Of a stretch of DNA of 64,000 nt, positions 52,264-60,124 are shown piece by piece; position 1 is the first letter of the stretch; every line of letters begins with the position of its first letter. Location of the stretch: positions 1 through 64,000 of the forward strand of contig CAWAFQ010000013.1 in NCBI GenBank assembly GCA_963781345.1, read 5' to 3'. The notes beneath the pieces are model-generated. The model saw nothing but the letters and a program-made list of their open reading frames with translations. It was not told the origin of the DNA and made no database searches. The stretch is from JBBRHQ01 sp963781345 (GTDB taxonomy: Bacteria > Actinomycetota > Thermoleophilia > Solirubrobacterales > 70-9). A program made the translations under genes and the position numbers.

Positions 52264-53531
52264 TCAGCTTCGATCCTCTCAGGGGCGCCGTAAGAATGCA
52301 AAGAGTCGGGTAGCGTGAAGCTCCCGTCACTCTGCTGGCGATTCTCGATCAGGGCGATCAGGGTGCGTCCGACGGCGACGGCGGTGCCGTTGAGGGTGTG
52401 TGGATGGATCGGCGCTTCGCCCTCGGCCGGCCGGTAGCGGCACTGCAGCCTGCGGGCCTGGTAATCAGTCGTGTTCGAGCACGAGGTCAGCTCCCGGTAG
52501 CGCTCCTGGCTGGGAATCCACGCCTCGCAGTCGTACTTCTTTGCCGCCGATGCCCCGAGGTCTCCGACGGCGACGCTGACCACCCGGTAGGGAAGCTCGA
52601 GGTCGGAGAGGATGCGCTCCTCGATCGCAAGCAGGCGCTCGTGCTCCGCAGCGGACTCGCCGGGCTCGACGAACGAGAACATCTCGACCTTGTCGAACTG
52701 GTGGACGCGGAAGATCCCGCGGGTGTCGCGACCGGCGGCGCCGGCCTCACGACGGAAACAGGGCGAGAAGCCCGCGTAGCGCAGCGGCAGCGCCCCCGGG
52801 TCGAGGATCTGCTCCCCATGAAGCGCGGCCAGCGGCACCTCGGAGGTGCCGACGAGGAAGAGCTCGTCGCGCTCGACCTCGTAGATCATCTCCCGTTCCC
52901 CCGGGAGGAATCCGGTGCCGAAGAGGGCCTCCTCGCGGACCAGGGCCGGCGGCACCACGGGCCTGTGCCCCTCTGCCCGCAGCAGCTCCATCGCGAAGCG
53001 CACCAGCGCCAGCTCGACCATCACCAGGTCCCCCATCAGGTAGGCGAAGCGGGAGCCGGAGACCCGGGCCGCAGCCTCCATCTCGATCAGCCCGAGGGCG
53101 GTGCCGATCTCGAGGTGGTCGCGGACCTCGAAGTCGAATGCGGGCCGCTCGCCCACCTCGCGCAGGACGACAGCGTCCTCTTCGGTCATCCCGTCGGGGG
53201 CGTCGGGATCCGGGAGGTTCGGGAGCGTCGCGGCGAGGCGGTCGCGCGAGCTCTCGACCTCCGCCAGCTCGGCCTCCATCTCCTTGATCCGGCCGGAGAG
53301 CTCGCGCATCTGCGCGATCGCCTCATCGGCGTCGCCGCCCGAGCGCTTCGCCCCGGCAATCGCGTCCGAGGCCTCGTTTCGCCGGGCGCGTCCCCCCTCT
53401 ATCTCCGGCAGCAGCTGACGCCGGCGTTGGTCGAGGCGCAGCAGCTCGTCGACGTCGTCGTCGGCTCCGCGCCGGGCCAGCGCAGCCTTGACCCCCTCGG
53501 GGTCGGAGCGGATCAGTTTCAGGTCGAGCAC
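52260..53531 (-). CDS. serS: Seryl-tRNA synthetase
   Basis: The GTG at 53531 starts VLDLKLIRSDPEGVKAALA. A coiled-coil arm (EMEAELAEVESSRDRLAATL) binds tRNA-Ser. Class II motifs: ALVREEALFGTGFLPGER, LVGTSEVPLAALH, RYAGFSPCFRREAGAAGRDT (motif 2), QFDKVEMFSFVEP and HTLNGTAVAVGRTLIALIEN (motif 3). It charges tRNA-Ser (and feeds selenocysteine synthesis where present). The length of 423 residues is typical. Intact; it is followed in a coupled arrangement by the LuxR-type regulator. Confidence 0.95.
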   Translation of the reverse strand: MLDLKLIRSDPEGVKAALARRGADDDVDELLRLDQRRRQLLPEIEGGRARRNEASDAIAGAKRSGGDADEAIAQMRELSGRIKEMEAELAEVESSRDRLAATLPNLPDPDAPDGMTEEDAVVLREVGERPAFDFEVRDHLEIGTALGLIEMEAAARVSGSRFAYLMGDLVMVELALVRFAMELLRAEGHRPVVPPALVREEALFGTGFLPGEREMIYEVERDELFLVGTSEVPLAALHGEQILDPGALPLRYAGFSPCFRREAGAAGRDTRGIFRVHQFDKVEMFSFVEPGESAAEHERLLAIEERILSDLELPYRVVSVAVGDLGASAAKKYDCEAWIPSQERYRELTSCSNTTDYQARRLQCRYRPAEGEAPIHPHTLNGTAVAVGRTLIALIENRQQSDGSFTLPDSLHSYGAPERIEAE

Positions 53532-53589
53532 GGCCCACCTTCCGCCGGTAGCCGACTCGAAGCACGCCGGCTGTGGCCGGCGAGGGGCA

Positions 53590-53988
53590 TCAGGGCTTCG
53601 GCTCGCCCGGACTCGGAGGTTGCGCCGCATCCTGCCCCGCGTACTTGGCGACGAAGCGCGCGACCTCGGCGGCCTCGGCGCCGACGACGATGTTCTGGGG
53701 CATGATCGCCCCCGAGAAGCCGCCGTTGCGGATTGCATACAGCGCGTCCTCATAGGTTTCCGGCCGCTGGTTGAGGTTGGGCCCCTGGGTCCGCTCGCCA
53801 CGGTTGCCGGTTCCCTGTGACCCGGCCGCGGTCAGCGTGTGACAGCCCGAGCAACGGGTCGCGAACAGAACCGCGCCGTTGTAGCTCGGGTCGTCCTTGG
53901 AGACCGAGATCCCCTCCTCGCCGAAACCGCAGGCAACGAGCCCGAAGGTCGCCGCGGCCACCAGAGCTGTGATCAAGACTGGACGCAC
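53590..53988 (-). CDS. Cytochrome c lipoprotein
   Basis: The GTG at 53988 gives VRPVLITALVAAATFGLVAC with a lipobox (LVACG). Heme attachment is at FATRCSGCHTLTAAGSQG, and the axial methionine is probably in GFSGAIMPQNIV. About 132 residues, single heme. It should be tethered outside the membrane and carry electrons, possibly to a terminal oxidase. Intact, divergent from the flavin reductase gene. Confidence 0.85.
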   Translation of the reverse strand: MRPVLITALVAAATFGLVACGFGEEGISVSKDDPSYNGAVLFATRCSGCHTLTAAGSQGTGNRGERTQGPNLNQRPETYEDALYAIRNGGFSGAIMPQNIVVGAEAAEVARFVAKYAGQDAAQPPSPGEPKP

Positions 53989-54022
53989 GCCGCGGGCATC
54001 ATATTGTCTGGAGCCGATCTCG

Positions 54023-54499
54023 ATGCCCCCACCCGATCCCGCCCGATTCCGCGCCGCCATGGCCACGCTCCCGACAGGGATAACTGTGGTCACCGCCGGA
54101 GGCGCCGGCGGACCCGCGGGAGCGACCGCCAACGCGGTCTGCTCCCTCTCCATCGATCCGATGCTGATGCTCGCCTGCCTCGACCGCGGTTCCCGGACCC
54201 TGCTCGCGGTGCAGGCGGCGAACCACTTCGGGGTCAACGTTCTTGGCGCCGGCCAGGAGGCGCTGGCCCGCGCCTTCAGCTCGAAGGTGCCGGTCGCTGA
54301 CAAGTGGGAGGGGGTTGAGTGGAGCGAGCGTGACGGGCTTCCCGCGATCGCCGGAACAATCGCCTTCGTCGGCTGCGAGCTTCGCGACGTGATCGCCGGC
54401 GGCGACCACGTGATCGTCACCGGCGAGGTCGGGGTGCTCGACGCCCCCGGGGGAGAGCCCCTGATCTTCCACGAAGGTGGCTACCGCCCCCTGGGGTAA
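54023..54499 (+). CDS. Flavin reductase-like (FMN-binding split barrel) protein
   Basis: RFRAAMATLPTGITVVTAGG, AGATANAVCSLSIDPMLML and HFGVNVLGAGQEALARAF follow the flavin reductase-like domain. 158 residues with the C-terminal GDHVIVTGEVGVLDAPGG and PLIFHEGGYRPLG typical of HpaC-like proteins that supply FMNH2 to a two-component monooxygenase. The ATG at 54023 is the first that fits. The partner oxygenase is not adjacent. Confidence 0.9.
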   Translation: MPPPDPARFRAAMATLPTGITVVTAGGAGGPAGATANAVCSLSIDPMLMLACLDRGSRTLLAVQAANHFGVNVLGAGQEALARAFSSKVPVADKWEGVEWSERDGLPAIAGTIAFVGCELRDVIAGGDHVIVTGEVGVLDAPGGEPLIFHEGGYRPLG

Positions 54500-54513
54500 C
54501 ACCACCCGGGCAA

Positions 54514-54594
54514 GCCGCCCCCGGACGCGGAGCGAAAGCCCGCTGATAGCCGGTGTCTCTGGATGCGGGCTTTCGCGGAGCAGAGGAGGCGGCG
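54514..54594. repeat. Hairpin repeat family H, copy B
   Basis: Inner arms GCGAAAGCCCGC (54532-54543) and GCGGGCTTTCGC (54565-54576), perfect 12 bp. Outer arms GCCGCC and GGCGGC. Compared with copy A the paired bases change together at one inner and two outer positions, keeping the pairs. It lies between convergent genes. Confidence 0.8.
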
Positions 54595-54599
54595 TTGTT

Positions 54600-55034
54600 C
54601 TAGAAGTGCCCGCTGGTCCCGGCGGCGCGCAGGGCGAGGAAGAAGATGACGCCGCAGCTGACGGTCATGATGCCCATCTCGCGGCGGACGATCGCGAGCG
54701 CGATCGTCCGCTGGCGATCCTCGGGAAGCGCCTCGAAGTCAACGCCCACCAGTTCCTGCCCCGCCGCCCCGGCGCGGGCGCCCTCGGCGAGCAGCGAGAC
54801 GAGCAGCGGCAGCATCCCGTAGAGGTAGTGGAGGTCGTCCGCCGCCTCGTGGCCGCTGATCACCAGCAGCCCCCCGAGGGTGACCTGGATGAAGACCGAG
54901 ACCTGGGCCGCGCGCAGCAGGTACCAGAACGAGACCGAGGGCCGGTCACGGAGCCAGCAGAATCCTCCTAGGAGCCCGGCGGCGAGGTTGAGGACGAGGA
55001 CGCAGACGCCGACGACGAGGTGAACCTCGGCCAT
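54600..55034 (-). CDS. Membrane protein of unknown function
   Basis: 144 residues with four hydrophobic helices: LVVGVCVLVLNLAAGLLGG, AQVSVFIQVTLGGLLVISG, YLYGMLPLLVSLLAEGA and MGIMTVSCGVIFFLALRA, joined by charged loops. It resembles small actinobacterial proteins encoded beside the nuo operon, but I do not recognise a named family. Divergent from nuoA, so its promoter region is shared with the nuo operon. Confidence 0.6.
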   Translation of the reverse strand: MAEVHLVVGVCVLVLNLAAGLLGGFCWLRDRPSVSFWYLLRAAQVSVFIQVTLGGLLVISGHEAADDLHYLYGMLPLLVSLLAEGARAGAAGQELVGVDFEALPEDRQRTIALAIVRREMGIMTVSCGVIFFLALRAAGTSGHF

Positions 55035-55114
55035 TTCGCTAGCTCCGCCCGCTTGGGTTGGGAGTCCCCGTCCTGATGCGGAAGATCACTATGTAGCAAG
55101 TTGCCACAAAGTCG

Positions 55115-55510
55115 GTGTATAACAGTCCCGAGTTGCTCAGTAGCTACCTACCGATCCTGGTCTTCGGCGCACTCGGCCTCATCGTGGGTGGTGCCTTCAC
55201 GACGCTCAACCACCTGGTGGGCGCGAAGCAGCCGAAGAAGCAGACGGCTGCGATCAAGCGCCAGACGGACCCGTATGAGTGTGGTCTGCCGTCGGAAGTC
55301 TCGAAGACATTCCGCTTCGGCGTCAGCTTCTACCTGGTGGCGATGCTGTTCATCCTCTTCGACATCGAGGTGGTCTTCCTCTACCCCGTCGGGGTGATCC
55401 TGAAGAGCGCCGACAGCGTCTTCGTCCTCGGCGAGGTGATCCTCTTCGTCGCCCTCCTCTTCGTCGCCCTCGTCTACGTCTGGCGAAAGGGAGCGCTGGA
55501 TTGGAAGTAG
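55115..55510 (+). CDS. nuoA: NADH-quinone oxidoreductase subunit A
   Basis: Three membrane helices (ILVFGALGLIVGGAFTTL, FYLVAMLFILFDIEVVFLY, VILFVALLFVALVYVW) and the signatures DPYECGLPSE and FDIEVVFLYPVGVIL of NuoA. The GTG start gives MYNSPELLSSYLPIL. It is the first gene of a complete nuoA-I run in which every gene overlaps the next. Its product anchors the membrane arm near the quinone site. 131 residues. Confidence 0.95.
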   Translation: MYNSPELLSSYLPILVFGALGLIVGGAFTTLNHLVGAKQPKKQTAAIKRQTDPYECGLPSEVSKTFRFGVSFYLVAMLFILFDIEVVFLYPVGVILKSADSVFVLGEVILFVALLFVALVYVWRKGALDWK

Positions 55511-56211
55511 AGCGCCGCAAGATCCGCGCGCTCTCGCCTCTGGAGCAGCCGAGCTCCCCCGAGGAGCTGCGGGTGCGCCAGCTTCGGGCCCGCGACATGC
55601 TGCGTGGCTCTATCGATGCCGAGGACCTCGACGCCTACGTCGAGGACCGGGTCGCGACGACGTCGCTGGAGAAGATCCAGGGCTGGGCGCGGGCAAACTC
55701 CGTCTTCCCGATGACCTTCGGCCTCGCCTGCTGCGCGATGGAGATGATCTCGGTGGTCTCGGCCCGTACCGATCTCGCCCGCTTCGGGGCCGAGGCGTTG
55801 CGGGCCTCGCCGCGGCAGGCCGACCTGATTATCCTCTCGGGCCGCACCTCGATCAAGATGGCGCCGATCATCCGCCGGCTCTATGACCAGATGCTGGAGC
55901 CGAAGTGGGCGATCTCGATGGGAGCCTGCTCCTCGAGCGGCGGAATGTTCTCCAACTACGCGGTCGTCCAGGGCGCCGACAAGTTCATGCCGGTCGACGT
56001 CCACATCCCCGGCTGCCCGCCGCGCCCGGAGGCGCTGCTGTACGGCTTCAACAAGCTCCAGCACAAGATCCTCGGCAGCCCCGACCCGGGCTGGAGACAG
56101 CGCTACAACGCCGAGGGCACCGAGGAGTGGGCGCGCGGAGGCGTCGCCAGCCGGCCGAGCGAGGAGGCGCTGGCCGCCTACGCCGCCGCCAGGGAGACGC
56201 TCGGTGCCTGA
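55501..56211 (+). CDS. nuoB: NADH-quinone oxidoreductase subunit B
   Basis: WARANSVFPMTFGLACCAME holds the first cysteines of iron-sulfur cluster N2; others are in SMGACSSSGGMF and HIPGCPPRPEALLYG. The TTG at 55501 is the first start and overlaps nuoA by ten bases. The N-terminus is extended by about 45 residues before the conserved core and the C-terminus by about 35 (ASRPSEEALAAYAAARETLG). Frame intact. Confidence 0.94.
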   Translation: MEVERRKIRALSPLEQPSSPEELRVRQLRARDMLRGSIDAEDLDAYVEDRVATTSLEKIQGWARANSVFPMTFGLACCAMEMISVVSARTDLARFGAEALRASPRQADLIILSGRTSIKMAPIIRRLYDQMLEPKWAISMGACSSSGGMFSNYAVVQGADKFMPVDVHIPGCPPRPEALLYGFNKLQHKILGSPDPGWRQRYNAEGTEEWARGGVASRPSEEALAAYAAARETLGA

Positions 56212-56728
56212 CGCCCCCGGCCTCGAGCTGATCCGCAGCGAGATCAACGACCGCCACCCCGGCGCGGTCCTCGACACCAGCTTCGACCACGACCAGGCGG
56301 CGCTGATCGCCGACCCGGAGCAGATCCTCGCCGTCCTGCGCTGGCTGCGCGAGGAGCCTGGGCAGGAATACACCTTCCTCTCCAGCCTCCACGCTGCCGA
56401 CTACCTCCCGGCCGAGCCCCGCTTCGGCGTCCACTACGAGCTACTGAACCGCAACAGGGTGGAGCGGGTGAGGGTCCGCGCCGCCCTGCCGGACCCGGGC
56501 GGCTCCGTGCTTCCCCAGATCGACAGCTGCGTCGAGCTCTTCCCCAGCGCCGATTTCCCCGAGCGCGAGGTATACGATTTCTTCGGGATCGTCTTCCGCA
56601 ACCACCCCGACCTGCGACGGATCCTGATGCCCGAGGACTACGTCGGCTGGCCCCAGCGCCGTGACTTCCCCGTCGGCGGCGAACCGGTGACCTTCACCCA
56701 CAACGAGCCGGGAGCCCCGCTGACGTGA
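56204..56728 (+). CDS. nuoC: NADH-quinone oxidoreductase subunit C
   Basis: FLSSLHAADYLPAEPRFGVHY, SVLPQIDSCVELFPSADFPE and REVYDFFGIVFRNHPDLRRIL, MPEDYVGWPQRRDFP are the usual NuoC landmarks. The GTG at 56204 overlaps nuoB by eight bases. 174 residues, in the peripheral arm. Confidence 0.94.
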   Translation: MPDAPGLELIRSEINDRHPGAVLDTSFDHDQAALIADPEQILAVLRWLREEPGQEYTFLSSLHAADYLPAEPRFGVHYELLNRNRVERVRVRAALPDPGGSVLPQIDSCVELFPSADFPEREVYDFFGIVFRNHPDLRRILMPEDYVGWPQRRDFPVGGEPVTFTHNEPGAPLT

Positions 56729-57963
56729 GCACGATCGAGAAGGCGGCGGCCGAGGTCGAGCGCTCGGTGCCAGGAGCGAGCGTCTCGCTCGAGCCCGAGA
56801 CCGAGCTGATGACGATCAACATGGGTCCGCACCACCCCGCCACCCACGGGGTCCTGCGTCTGGTGGTCGAACTCGAGGGCGAGGTCGTCCGCGACCTGCG
56901 GCCGGTTGTCGGATACGTCCACACCGGGATCGAGAAGTCATGCGAGGCGCACTCCTACTGGAAGGTGATCCCCTTCGTCGAGCGCATGGACTACCTCTCC
57001 TACTTCTTCAACATGGAGGCCTTCTGCGGCGCCGTCGAGCTGATGCTCGAGATGGAGATCCCCGATCGCGCCAAGTACCTGCGGGTGATCCACATGGAGC
57101 TCAACCGGCTTCACTCGCATCTCGTCTGGCTCGGCACCAGCGCCCTCGACGTCGGCGCGATCTCGATGCTGTGGTACGCGTTTCGCGAGCGCGACACGAT
57201 CCTCGATCTGTTCGAGATGTCGACCGGGCAGCGGATGCACACTCGCTACTTCCAGGTCGGCGGCGTGATCGAGGACATCCCCCTCGGCTTCGAGCGAAAG
57301 CTGCGCGAGTTCCTGGCCGAGATGCCGACCCGCGTCGACCAGTACGAGGCGCTGCTCAACCGCAACGAGATCTTCCTGCAACGGACCAAGGGGGTCGGCA
57401 CCGTCTCACGCGAGCGCCTGCTCGAGCTCGGTGTGACCGGGCCGCTGCTGCGCGCCACCGGGGAGCCCTGGGACCTGCGAAAGGTCTTCGATTACCTCGC
57501 CTACCCCGACTTCGAGTTCGGGATCCCGGTCGGCACCGTCGGCGACTGCTACGACCGCTTCCGGGTGCGGATGGCCGAGATGCGGGAGTCGGTGAAGATC
57601 ATCGAGCAGGCCCTAGACGGGCTGCCGGAGGGGCCCCACATCGCCGACGACCGCAAGTACGTGCTGCCGCCACGCTCGGAGCTCTCGACCTCGATGGAGG
57701 CGCTGATCCACCACTTCAAGCTCGTCACCGAGGGCTACCGGGTGCCACCGGGGGAGGTCTACCGGGCGATCGAGTCCCCACGCGGGGAGCTCGGCTGCTA
57801 CCTGCTCGCCGACGGCTCGGCGAAGCCGGCCCGCGTCCACTTCCGCGACCCGTCCTTCGTCAACCTGCAGGCACTGCGCGACATGGCCGTCGGCGGCTAC
57901 GTCGCCGACCTAATCACCAACCTGGCGATGCTCGACCCGATCCTCGGGGGGATCGACCGATGA
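56725..57963 (+). CDS. nuoD: NADH-quinone oxidoreductase subunit D
   Basis: MGPHHPATHGVLRLVVELEG, HTGIEKSCEAHSYWKVIPF, MDYLSYFFNMEAFCGAVE, RLHSHLVWLGTSALDVGA and the C-terminal RDPSFVNLQALRDMAVGG are complete. NuoD lines the quinone site together with NuoB. 412 residues, GTG start overlapping nuoC by four bases. Confidence 0.96.
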   Translation: MSTIEKAAAEVERSVPGASVSLEPETELMTINMGPHHPATHGVLRLVVELEGEVVRDLRPVVGYVHTGIEKSCEAHSYWKVIPFVERMDYLSYFFNMEAFCGAVELMLEMEIPDRAKYLRVIHMELNRLHSHLVWLGTSALDVGAISMLWYAFRERDTILDLFEMSTGQRMHTRYFQVGGVIEDIPLGFERKLREFLAEMPTRVDQYEALLNRNEIFLQRTKGVGTVSRERLLELGVTGPLLRATGEPWDLRKVFDYLAYPDFEFGIPVGTVGDCYDRFRVRMAEMRESVKIIEQALDGLPEGPHIADDRKYVLPPRSELSTSMEALIHHFKLVTEGYRVPPGEVYRAIESPRGELGCYLLADGSAKPARVHFRDPSFVNLQALRDMAVGGYVADLITNLAMLDPILGGIDR

Positions 57964-58778
57964 GCGAGCCGAAGTTCCGCGACCTCGCGACCCCGGGCGT
58001 CGGCTCCGAGGACGTCGCCCCGGACGCCGGCGGTCCCGGCCGCGGGCCCGAGGCGCCGATGCGCCCTGACGGCACTCCCGGCCTGCCCCTCGACGCGGCG
58101 CTCGTCGACGGCCGCTTCCCCGGCCGCGAGGCCGAGCGGATCCCCGAGCTGCACGAGGTCGACTGCCCGCCGCAGCTGCGCGAGCGCGTAGAGGAGCTGA
58201 TGGCGCGCTACCCCGACCGCCGCTCGGCATCGATCCCGGCGCTGTGGGCGGTGCAGCGCCTCTACGGCTGGTGCACGCCGGAGGGCATCCGCCAGGCCGC
58301 CGCGGTGATGCGGGTCACCCCCGCCTACCTCGAGTCAGTCGCCAGCTTCTACGACCTTCTCCACACGAAGCCCGCCGGGACCCAGCGGGTCCTCGTCTGC
58401 ACCAACATCTCCTGCTGGATGCGCGGCGGCGACCAGCTGCTCGAGGCCTTCTGTGAAGCCGGCGGCTGCGATGCCACCGAGGCCGGCCACGGCGGCTCGG
58501 TCTCCGCCGACGGCGAGGTCTACATCTCCGGCTTCGAGTGTCTCGGCGCCTGCGACCTGGCGCCGATGGCCTCGATCAACGAGCGCTACTTCGGCCCGCT
58601 GGAGACGGCCGAGGCGGCAACCGCGATCGAGCAGCTGCGCTCCGGCGCCGAGGTCCTGCCCGAGAGAGCGCTGGAGAAGCGGCCGCTGGCTGGAGGTCCT
58701 GAGGGAGAACCCGATCCCCGGGTCGCCCGCCGCCCACCCGCGGCGGACGCGGAAGCGAGCGAGGAAGGCAGCCGGTGA
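57960..58778 (+). CDS. nuoE: NADH-quinone oxidoreductase subunit E, with N- and C-terminal extensions
   Basis: The [2Fe-2S] ligands are in CTNISCWMRGG and FECLGACDLAPMASINE, after the helix block RYPDRRSASIPALWAVQRL and SVASFYDLLHTKPAG. The protein has about 50 extra residues at the front (Gly/Pro/Ala-rich) and about 45 at the back, ending RRPPAADAEASEEGSR. The last stretch is coded by a Gly/Ala-rich sequence resembling the family H repeats. The NuoE cluster N1a takes part in flavin electron handling. 272 residues. Confidence 0.94.
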   Translation: MSEPKFRDLATPGVGSEDVAPDAGGPGRGPEAPMRPDGTPGLPLDAALVDGRFPGREAERIPELHEVDCPPQLRERVEELMARYPDRRSASIPALWAVQRLYGWCTPEGIRQAAAVMRVTPAYLESVASFYDLLHTKPAGTQRVLVCTNISCWMRGGDQLLEAFCEAGGCDATEAGHGGSVSADGEVYISGFECLGACDLAPMASINERYFGPLETAEAATAIEQLRSGAEVLPERALEKRPLAGGPEGEPDPRVARRPPAADAEASEEGSR

Positions 58779-60124
58779 TCATGGGTCCGGGCGAGCAAGA
58801 GCAGAGCACGCGGGCGGAACCTGCCGGTGAAACCCGCATGCTGTTGCGCCACGCGCAACAGCCGGGGCTGAACACGATCGAGGTCTACAGGCGCCTCGGC
58901 GGGTACAGCGCGATGGAGATGGCCTACCGCGAGCTCGAGCCGGACGAGATCGTCAAGGAGCTCGAGGAGTCGGGCCTGCGGGGTCGCGGCGGGGCCGGAT
59001 TCTCGATGGGCAAGAAGGCCTCCTTCCTGCCACGCGGCCAGATGCAGAAGTACCTCTGCTGCAACGCCGACGAGTCGGAGCCCGGGGCGTTCAAGGACCG
59101 CGAGCTGATGCAGCGCAATCCTCACCAGCTGATCGAGGGAATTGCGATCGCGGCGCTGGCGGCTGACGTCGGGCACGCCTTCATCTTCATCCGCGGCGAG
59201 TACGACCTCCAGGGCGACATCCTCGACGCCGCCGTGGCCGAGGCCTATGAGGCCGGCTACCTCGGCACCGACATTCTCGGATCCCACCACGACCTCGAGC
59301 TTGTCGTCCACCGTGGCGCCGGGGCCTACATCTGCGGCGAGGAGACGGCGCTGCTCGACGCCCTCGAGGGCAAGCGCGGCAACCCGCGGCTGAAGCCCCC
59401 GTTCCCCGCGGTCGAGGGCCTCTACGGGGGCCCGACCCTGATCAACAACGTCGAGACCCTCTCCAACGTCCCCCACGTCGTCGCCAACGGCGCCGAGTGG
59501 TTCAAGGGCTTCGGCACCGAGCAGTCCCCGGGAACCAAGGTCGTCTCGGTCTCCGGTTGCGTGCGGCGCCCCGGCAACTACGAGATCGAGCTCGGCATGC
59601 CCACCCGCGAGATCATCTTCGGGCTGGCCGGTGGGCCCGAGGAGGGGCACGCGGTGAAGGCCTTCTACCCCGGCGGTTCCTCCTCCCCGGTGCTGACCGC
59701 CGAGGACCTCGACCTCCCGTACAGCTTCGAGGCGATGGCAGAGGCCGGCTCGATGCTCGGTTCGGGCTCGATCATCGTCGCCGACGACCGCGTCTCGATC
59801 CCGCACATGGCCCTGCGCACGGCCCGCTTCTACCAGCACGAGTCTTGCGGCAAGTGCACCCCCTGCCGCGAGGGCACGAACTGGACGGTGAAGATGCTCG
59901 AACGGCTCGTACGGGGCGAGGCGACGCCGATCGACCTCGACATCATCTCCTCGGTCCAGGAGAACATCATCGGCCACTGCCTCTGCGTCCTCGGCGACTC
60001 GATGGCGATGCCGGTCGGCGCCATGGTCCGCAAGTTCCGCCCCGAGTTCGAGGAGACAATGGCCGCCTCCTCCGCTCCGCGTCCGGGGGCGGCGGGCCGC
60101 ACCACCTCGGGGGTTGCGGGATGA
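58775..60124 (+). CDS. nuoF: NADH-quinone oxidoreductase subunit F
   Basis: GLRGRGGAGFSMGKKASFLP (NADH/FMN site), CCNADESEPGAFKDRELMQ, YICGEETALLDALEGKRG and the 4Fe-4S ligands ESCGKCTPCREGTNW and HCLCVLGDS identify the NADH-binding flavoprotein. 449 residues, start overlapping nuoE by four bases. The C-terminal tail ASSAPRPGAAGRTTSGVAG is coded by a repeat-like sequence (60063-60100) and is not part of the normal fold. Confidence 0.96.
   Translation: MIMGPGEQEQSTRAEPAGETRMLLRHAQQPGLNTIEVYRRLGGYSAMEMAYRELEPDEIVKELEESGLRGRGGAGFSMGKKASFLPRGQMQKYLCCNADESEPGAFKDRELMQRNPHQLIEGIAIAALAADVGHAFIFIRGEYDLQGDILDAAVAEAYEAGYLGTDILGSHHDLELVVHRGAGAYICGEETALLDALEGKRGNPRLKPPFPAVEGLYGGPTLINNVETLSNVPHVVANGAEWFKGFGTEQSPGTKVVSVSGCVRRPGNYEIELGMPTREIIFGLAGGPEEGHAVKAFYPGGSSSPVLTAEDLDLPYSFEAMAEAGSMLGSGSIIVADDRVSIPHMALRTARFYQHESCGKCTPCREGTNWTVKMLERLVRGEATPIDLDIISSVQENIIGHCLCVLGDSMAMPVGAMVRKFRPEFEETMAASSAPRPGAAGRTTSGVAG
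60063..60100 (-). repeat. Hairpin repeat family H, copy C lacking the core, inside nuoF
   Basis: On the minus strand the sequence reads GCCGCCCCCGGACGCGGAGC followed at once by GGAGGAGGCGGCC, i.e. the outer left and outer right arms of copy B joined at a single GCGGAGC with the central hairpin missing. It is in frame in the last 20 codons of nuoF. Confidence 0.7.

Noticed and set aside
52398..53705. 435-residue open frame opposite serS
   Set aside because: Shadow of serS; low-complexity composition and no motif.
55035..55114. A clear sigma-70 promoter for the nuo operon
   Set aside because: A TATGTA hexamer is present at 55090-55095, but no acceptable -35 hexamer lies 16-18 bases upstream, so I do not report it.
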